A stretch of 64,000 nucleotides of DNA, from positions 8,416,001 to 8,480,000 of the forward strand of contig NC_046673.1 in NCBI RefSeq assembly GCF_003369915.1, given 5' to 3'. Below, piece after piece: positions 58,780 to 64,000 of the stretch (position 1 is the first letter of the stretch; each line of letters begins with the position of its first letter). Source of the stretch: Drosophila miranda. Taxonomy: Eukaryota; Arthropoda; Insecta; Diptera; Drosophilidae. A program made the position numbers and the translations under genes. A model generated the notes under the pieces. It was not told the origin of the DNA. It searched no databases and worked only from the letters and a program-made list of their open reading frames with translations.

Positions 58780-58880
58780 GCGGAGCTGCTTGTGACAAAA
58801 ATCGGATGGAAATCATAATACCCTCCCGCTGGCAGGGTATAATGACATATTCAAACGCAGCGCGAACTTGACGACGCCCC
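58780..58880 (+). mobile_element. DINE-1/INE-1-like remnant
   Basis: An AAATCGGATGG word is followed by a hairpin (ATACCCT at 58818-58824 paired with AGGGTAT at 58834-58840), then AATGACATATTCAAACGCAGCG. This order recalls the terminal part of Drosophila DINE-1 elements. Short and decayed. Confidence 0.5.
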
Positions 58881-59738
58881 AGAGGAGTAGAGATGTTCCA
58901 CACCAAGAAGCTTCTTGGATTGGTGCGAGGGGGGGGGCGCTGGAAGCGAAAGAAATGTGGCAGGGTGGCATAGGGCAAGCAGAGGGCAAGAAGGAAGGGC
59001 GCAGGAAGTAGAAGCGTTGCCAGACATTTTGACAAAGCTGACGACAAGGACATACATTTGTAATAACATGAAAAGGATATTGTAAAACATTTTCATAAGT
59101 TCTTTCAATTTCTTTTCTTTCGGCTTGACTCAGAGTTCAATTGCCGCATGAAACGCATGAAAACGTCTGCCACAGGATGGAAGGTGCGAAAACAGATCCC
59201 GATCGGGGAATGCGGCGATGAGATCTCTTATTCCAGAGTCCCATGGTCCTAAAGCTGTATCGTACATCGTAGTGATATCAGATTTCAAACAATTCTTCCC
59301 CAGATCTCGCCTCCCTTTGCCATCTTCCCTCCCTCTTTCCCTCTGTCCACAATCCTCATTCTATTCCAATTTCTAGGCCATATGGCATAAATTTTCGCCT
59401 TCGACTCTCAGTCCAAAACTATTGTGCGGCATTCAATGACCGACAATAAGAAAATTTTATGCCCATTTGAGCCAAGTCTTTCTTCCTCCCCCTTACCCTG
59501 TACCGCTCCGATTTTTAGACTAATTTGATGTTTGTCCCCATTCCGCGTGGCCTGTTCTTTTTTGGGCCGTCTGCCAACCCCCGAAAAGCGGACTGCGGAG
59601 GGGAGAAGGGTGCGGACGGGTGCGGAAGGGAGGCCATCAAAAGCCCGGAACGGAATCACACATGGCCGGGGCCGTAAGAGCAATCTTCCCCCCCCTCGAG
59701 TCACTTATTGACTTGAGGAGGTACCCGGCGGCACACTT

Positions 59739-59766
59739 CTCCTCCTCCTCCTCCTCCTCCTCCTCA
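59739..59766. repeat. (CTC)n microsatellite
   Basis: Nine CTC units. Confidence 0.95.
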
Positions 59767-61185
59767 TCCTACATCTCCTTTGGCTCTTGGCCCTGGAGCT
59801 CTGGTACAACTTTTCCCATCAATGACTATTAATTGGCATTCTCGATGGGATCTCTCTACGTATCGATGAGCGGCTGGAGCAGGGGCAGGGGATGGGGCAA
59901 GGCTGTGTGTGCGGTATGCTTCACTTGCATTAAGGCGGCGCCATTAAAGCTCATCAAAAATGCAGGCCAAACCGAATGGGGGATGGAGAGTGGGGCAGCA
60001 GGCGGCAGGCTGGTGCGGGGTGCGGCGTGGGACGAGGGACGAGGCACTTTAAAAATGCCGCTCTCATAGATTTTCATTTTCCATTTCCATTTTGTACGCT
60101 CCCCCCCTCCCATTCATCCATCCCTCCCCGTCCTGCTGCAAAGTGCTGGAGCTCTTCAGCTGCTGCTTCTTCTTTTGCCTCCACTTATTTTTTGGGGTCA
60201 GGCCCCATGCCCCATCAGAGCCGCTCCAACCTCCCCCTCTCTGGGCTCCTAATGATGATAGCTTGACAAATATTTATTGCTTAAGCATTTGAGTGCAAAT
60301 ATTTTAATTAGTCTGGCGACAAGACAACAAGCAGCATGGAAGAGCGGACGGACGGAGGTCATGGAAAAGAATGAAGAAACAAGAAGCTGATGGCTGAATG
60401 GATCTAAGGCTGATGGCTGTAGGCTGATGGCTGGGGACTGGGAGGCTGGAGGCTGGAGGCTGAAGACTGGGAGGCTGCAAGTCGCTTTTCATCGCCTGAT
60501 GAGGCTTAATGAACTGCAAAGCGGCTTTCAATTGTCTTCAATTAACCAAATTAACCAAGGGATAAATTGTTTTCCATTCTTCACTCGGCCTCTGTCTCGC
60601 ATCGTCTCTGGCTGGAGATGACTCGAGAAATGAGTGGCCAAACAGCTGTTGGATGCAGATCGATGGACCCCTCTGTGGCGGCCTTTGAGGGGCTTGAATG
60701 GATTCGGCCAGGATTTTTTGCATTTAATGGAAAAATCGTGTTTATTATTAAAAAAGAAAATGTTGAAAACTGTATAAAAAGACAGCCAATCATGGCTTTT
60801 TGCTCAAGCCAAAAAAAAACCCCAACCTAAAGGGCTCCAGGAGGAATGGGGAATGGGGATGATGGGGCGCCTCCTTCGCCAGTCAAATCAGTGGCAACGC
60901 CACAGCAGAAACTGTCAAAAAGGCTGACAGCTCTCAAGGTGAGGCGGCGAGCGGCAGCACCGAAACATAATTTGTGGCATGCAAAGAACTAACAAAGCGA
61001 CAGCCGCAGCAGCGGCAACAACAGCAGCGGCAACAACAGCAGCAGCAAAAATCAAAAAGAAAGAAAGCTGAAATTGAAAAGGAAAAATAAGTTTCGACAT
61101 GCTGACGAGGACGCGTCAAAACGATCCAACAAATGTTGGGTGCCGATGCCCCACTGCCATCGAGGAGGCAAAAGGACGCGGAGGT

Positions 61186-61220
61186 CCCTGCCTCTGCCTC
61201 TGCCTCTGCCTCTGACTCTG
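61186..61220. repeat. (CTCTGC)n repeat
   Basis: Five CTCTGC-like hexamers. Confidence 0.85.
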
Positions 61221-61589
61221 CACCGGCAATCAATATCTACAGCAAAAACAACAACAACAACAACAACAACAAGAGCCACAGCAAGTTGCGACATGAGCAT
61301 GTTGCACTTCCGTCGGCCTGCCGACTGAGCCTGCCACTGCCTCTGCCCCAGCGCCTGCCCCCCCGCTCAGCCTGTCGATTGTTTCAGACGTTTTCAGCAA
61401 TTTGCAATGCCAGCAAATTGGGGCTAAATTATAAAATCCAAAAAACCCCAACACACACACCCATATACCCAAATATGGCAGCTGGCAAAACGCCAGAAGA
61501 TTCCCGACTATGGGGATACCCTGTTGCAAATTATGAAATATATACAATACGATGCCATGCTCGAAAGGGTTCTCCTGACTGTGCGAGAA

Positions 61590-61630
61590 CAACATACCCT
61601 TGTACCCCATCGAGTACAGGGTATAACAAG
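61590..61630 (+). mobile_element. Hairpin of DINE-1-like type
   Basis: ATACCCTTGTAC (61594-61605) pairs with GTACAGGGTAT (61614-61624) around a CCCATCGA loop, then AACAAG. The ATACCCT/AGGGTAT stem is the same as at 58818. It may mark another DINE-1 end; the surrounding sequence is too decayed to be sure. Confidence 0.35.
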
Positions 61631-61660
61631 AAGCAGCAGCAAAAAGGTGAAGAATCAGAA

Positions 61661-61685
61661 GCTGGAGCTGGAGCTGGAGCTGGAG
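61661..61685. repeat. (GCTGGA)n repeat
   Basis: Four GCTGGA units. Confidence 0.9.
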
Positions 61686-62840
61686 CCAAGGAAAAGGTTA
61701 GCCCAGAAGCCCGGAACCGAGGCCCAGAGCCAGAGATGAAACTTTTCTTGCCTTTTTGTAATGACAAGGGACAGGTGCGTGTGCTTCGGTGTATCTGTGA
61801 GATACAGATCCGAACCTCTGTGCATCTGTGTATCTGTACATCCGTCTATCTGTGTGTGGAGTGTGCTTCTGGGCCCTGGCTGTGGCAGTGGCATCATTGA
61901 CACTGCAGCCTCTAGGCATATCGAAGGCACACAATACTAAGTGAGGAAAACTTGTTTTTCCCCCCCAGCTCTAATATATTTATATAATTCTTTTTTCTAC
62001 TAAATGGCCCACGAATGATAATCGTTTTGAAGTAATCATAAATCATGCAAAAGCCAGAAGAGCAAAAGATGAACAGATTGGAGCAGAGCTAAGCAGAGCA
62101 TTTGCTTTTCCCGACGAAAAAGGTTGGAGGGGGGAAATGAAATGATGCTCTGATGGAATGGTAGAGACGGAAAAAAAGTCAATTAGGGTCTGGCCAGAAC
62201 CAGATCTATCGCAGAGGAAAGTGTAAAACGTGAAGAGGAAATCAGATCCCAATTTTCAATTATCGCTGAATATTTAAGAATACAAAAAATTAGATTTTTT
62301 GTTATTATAAATTCTTAAAGGGAATATAGTAATGTTTTTATTTTTCATTGCCAGAAATTGTTACCCTCCAATTAATCTGCGATCTTTTTCGCACAGAATC
62401 TACATATATTTGGATTTGGATCCACTCATAAGGAATTAAATATCTGCCACGATCCCTGGCACATCGTGGATCTCGTAATTCATGGATCTATTCGAATATT
62501 CTAAGGAACATCCAATCCCATTCCATTCGTGCACCACCCACCAAAACAGGGAAAATGTCAGAGGCTCGAATCTGTGCCTCGCTTCAGAGCGAAACCTTTG
62601 TGTGGGTGGGCTGGGGTCCCTAACTGTATTTAATCAACAAAACCAAACCAAACACAAGAAGGTCAAAGTTGAGGTGCAGCTACTGGTGGGGGATTACTGG
62701 TGCATTTTCCAGAGCATTTTCCCAAGCGAAAAACAAAAAAGAGCAGAAATAAAATATCCAAACATTGTGCAGTTTATTCCGGGTAGGGGTTTTGGGATAC
62801 TATTGCCATAAATAAAAGACAAAACACAATTGCTACTCAC

Positions 62841-63206
62841 AGTGGCCGTATTACGGGTTCCTTTCCCCGAATGATATTCGGATTTTTCAATCTACGATTA
62901 GTATTATATAGATCTTAGTGCCGGAACAATCGCGCACACATCTGGACACTGCATAATATCTCTCTCTCTCTCTCTTTCTCTTTCTTTCTCTCAGTGTGTT
63001 TTCTTATTTATGTTTAATCCATTTAAGCCATCACTTCACTTTCCTTCACTGGTAATCCACACCAAAAAAAATCGTTTTTTGGCTTTGCACTTGTTTATTT
63101 TTTTTTTCTTCTTTTCTTTGTATTATTTTGGGGTGTATTTGAATTTTTCCAGAAATAAAAAAAAATTATAAAAAAAACTCAATTATTTTTTGCACTGAAC
63201 TGAACT
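62841..63206 (-). other. rst: Candidate 5' non-coding exon of rst
   Basis: On the minus strand a strong donor (CCACT|GTGAGTAGC, GT at 62840-62839) lies about 365 nt downstream of a cluster of three initiator motifs. No ATG-led frame of note lies between. If used, it would join the acceptor at 43086 just before the rst start codon. No direct evidence; other donors further upstream, outside the window, are possible. Confidence 0.35.
62958..62993. repeat. (CT)n microsatellite, GA on the rst sense strand
   Basis: CT dinucleotides with TTTCTTT interruptions. On the minus strand this is a GAGA tract inside the candidate 5' exon. Confidence 0.9.
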
Positions 63207-63210
63207 GATA
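63191..63210 (-). promoter_or_regulatory. rst: Three tandem initiator motifs, candidate rst start
   Basis: The minus strand reads TATCAGTTCAGTTCAGTG: three TCAGT initiators five bases apart, with A at 63206, 63201 and 63196. No TATA box is seen about 30 nt upstream. Tentative. Confidence 0.4.
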
Positions 63211-64000
63211 TTTGCCTTTGCCACATTTGTTTATGCCACTCAAACTCTTTTGTAGGTTCGTTCTTTCGTTGAAATCTTTCCACTTTTATTCAAATATATT
63301 TTGAAAATTTCACACATTGATCCAAATAGGAAGTTTTTTTGTTCTTTTGCTCACTTCTGTCCCTTGTTTTTATTTATTTTTTAAGTTTTTATTTATTATT
63401 CCAAAAAAGAATATTCAATCACGAATGTTTCCATGCAAACAATTTACGCTTCACGATAAACACGACGAATATATTTCGAATGCACCCGCAGCCCACAACG
63501 TGAATGGACGTGTCTCGACCATGTCACTAACAAAAAATTTCTGAGATACGAAATACATTGGGGCGGCAAGGCCGGGTTTCAAAACCGCCCGCCTTTAAAT
63601 GTTGCTGGTGCTCGGAAATGTTGCTCGGCAACAAGCGCGTGTTGCTGATGGCAAAAAGGGTATGGACAACAGGCCAAGCGACCCAGAAAATACAACGCAT
63701 GCAAGGCCGAGCTCACCCTCTTGTTCAACATACTTGTAGGCTATCACAGCACATTGTTGATCAAACACGGTGAGGTGGAGTTCGTGGGACTCTTAAATGT
63801 TGCTGTGCGGTTTTTCCTCGTTGTCCATACCTTTACATAGCCCATATGTACGGTTGGGCTCATAATTGCGTTGCAATCAGTACTGGGGTTTGATGCCAAC
63901 ATGCCTGACACAAAACACATGTTGCATGGCTGAGGCTTCGGTTCGACAGCTGTTAGACGACTGTTAGGCCACTGTTAAGCGCAACAGGGGTTCGTTCGAG
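63211..64000. other. Upstream DNA beyond the candidate rst promoter
   Basis: 63211-63540 is T-rich. From about 63550 base composition turns balanced and TGTTGC/GCAACA words become frequent. No gene seen. Confidence 0.45.

Larger units (their letters stand above)
43086..62840 (-). other. rst: Probable first (5' UTR) intron of rst, about 19.8 kb
   Basis: It begins, in minus orientation, at the GTGAGT donor 62840-62835 and ends at the CTGTTGCAG acceptor at 43086. No gene on either strand inside is supported: open frames are short, repetitive or lack start and splice context. It contains many microsatellites, a MITE-like element, two DINE-1-like scraps, and a tandem duplication at 49.6-50.0 kb. 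The length and position fit the large 5' intron expected for rst, but the upstream exon is only predicted. Confidence 0.45.

Overview
This is nuclear DNA of a fly of the genus Drosophila. The window holds an almost complete roughest (rst) gene on the minus strand, recognised from its five Ig domains and its C-terminal end. Next to it lies a two-exon SDR dehydrogenase matching the X-linked melanogaster gene CG3603. Short introns, TATA/Inr core promoters, very dense microsatellites and DINE-1-like scraps all fit. The microsatellite richness and Gln-rich expansions suggest the obscura group (pseudoobscura-like), but that is inference. The region should correspond to the X-chromosomal white-Notch interval (3C) of D. 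melanogaster.

Layout. 0-7 kb: a secreted Gln/Asn/Gly-rich protein (195-3551, +), an orphan Pro/Cys-rich exon (4021-4760, +), a doubtful small minus ORF (5115-5420) and a secreted protein on the minus strand (5942-6908). 7-12.4 kb: AT-rich, gene-poor DNA with a DINE-1-like remnant. 12.8-32.1 kb: a run of seven plus-strand genes for secreted low-complexity proteins (12790, 20074, 23600, 25552, 27236, 30302, 31619). Most have their own TATA box, Inr and AATAAA. 32.6-33.4 kb: the SDR gene. 33.4-37.3 kb: non-coding. 37.3-43.1 kb: rst 3' UTR and six coding exons, minus strand. 43.1-62.8 kb: what I read as the first rst intron, packed with simple repeats and with a MITE-like element and DINE-1 pieces. 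62.8-63.2 kb: a candidate rst 5' non-coding exon with three Inr motifs in tandem.

The most unusual system is the secreted cluster. Five genes (195, 6908 minus, 12790, 23600, 25552, 27236 counting the flanking ones) place the signal peptide on a short first exon ending in a phase-1 intron. The core members then share a block order: signal peptide, Thr/Ser-rich mucin-like block, a short Arg-containing junction, a run of Asp/Glu, and a long Arg/Lys-rich tail. These are secreted polyampholytes, with acidic and basic halves in one chain. Glue-, mucin- or matrix-like roles are plausible, but nothing in the DNA proves a function. Rst and the SDR are unrelated to the cluster: Rst is a cell-adhesion receptor and the SDR a metabolic oxidoreductase.

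All exon joins were deduced by eye from splice consensus and reading phase; none is backed by transcript data.
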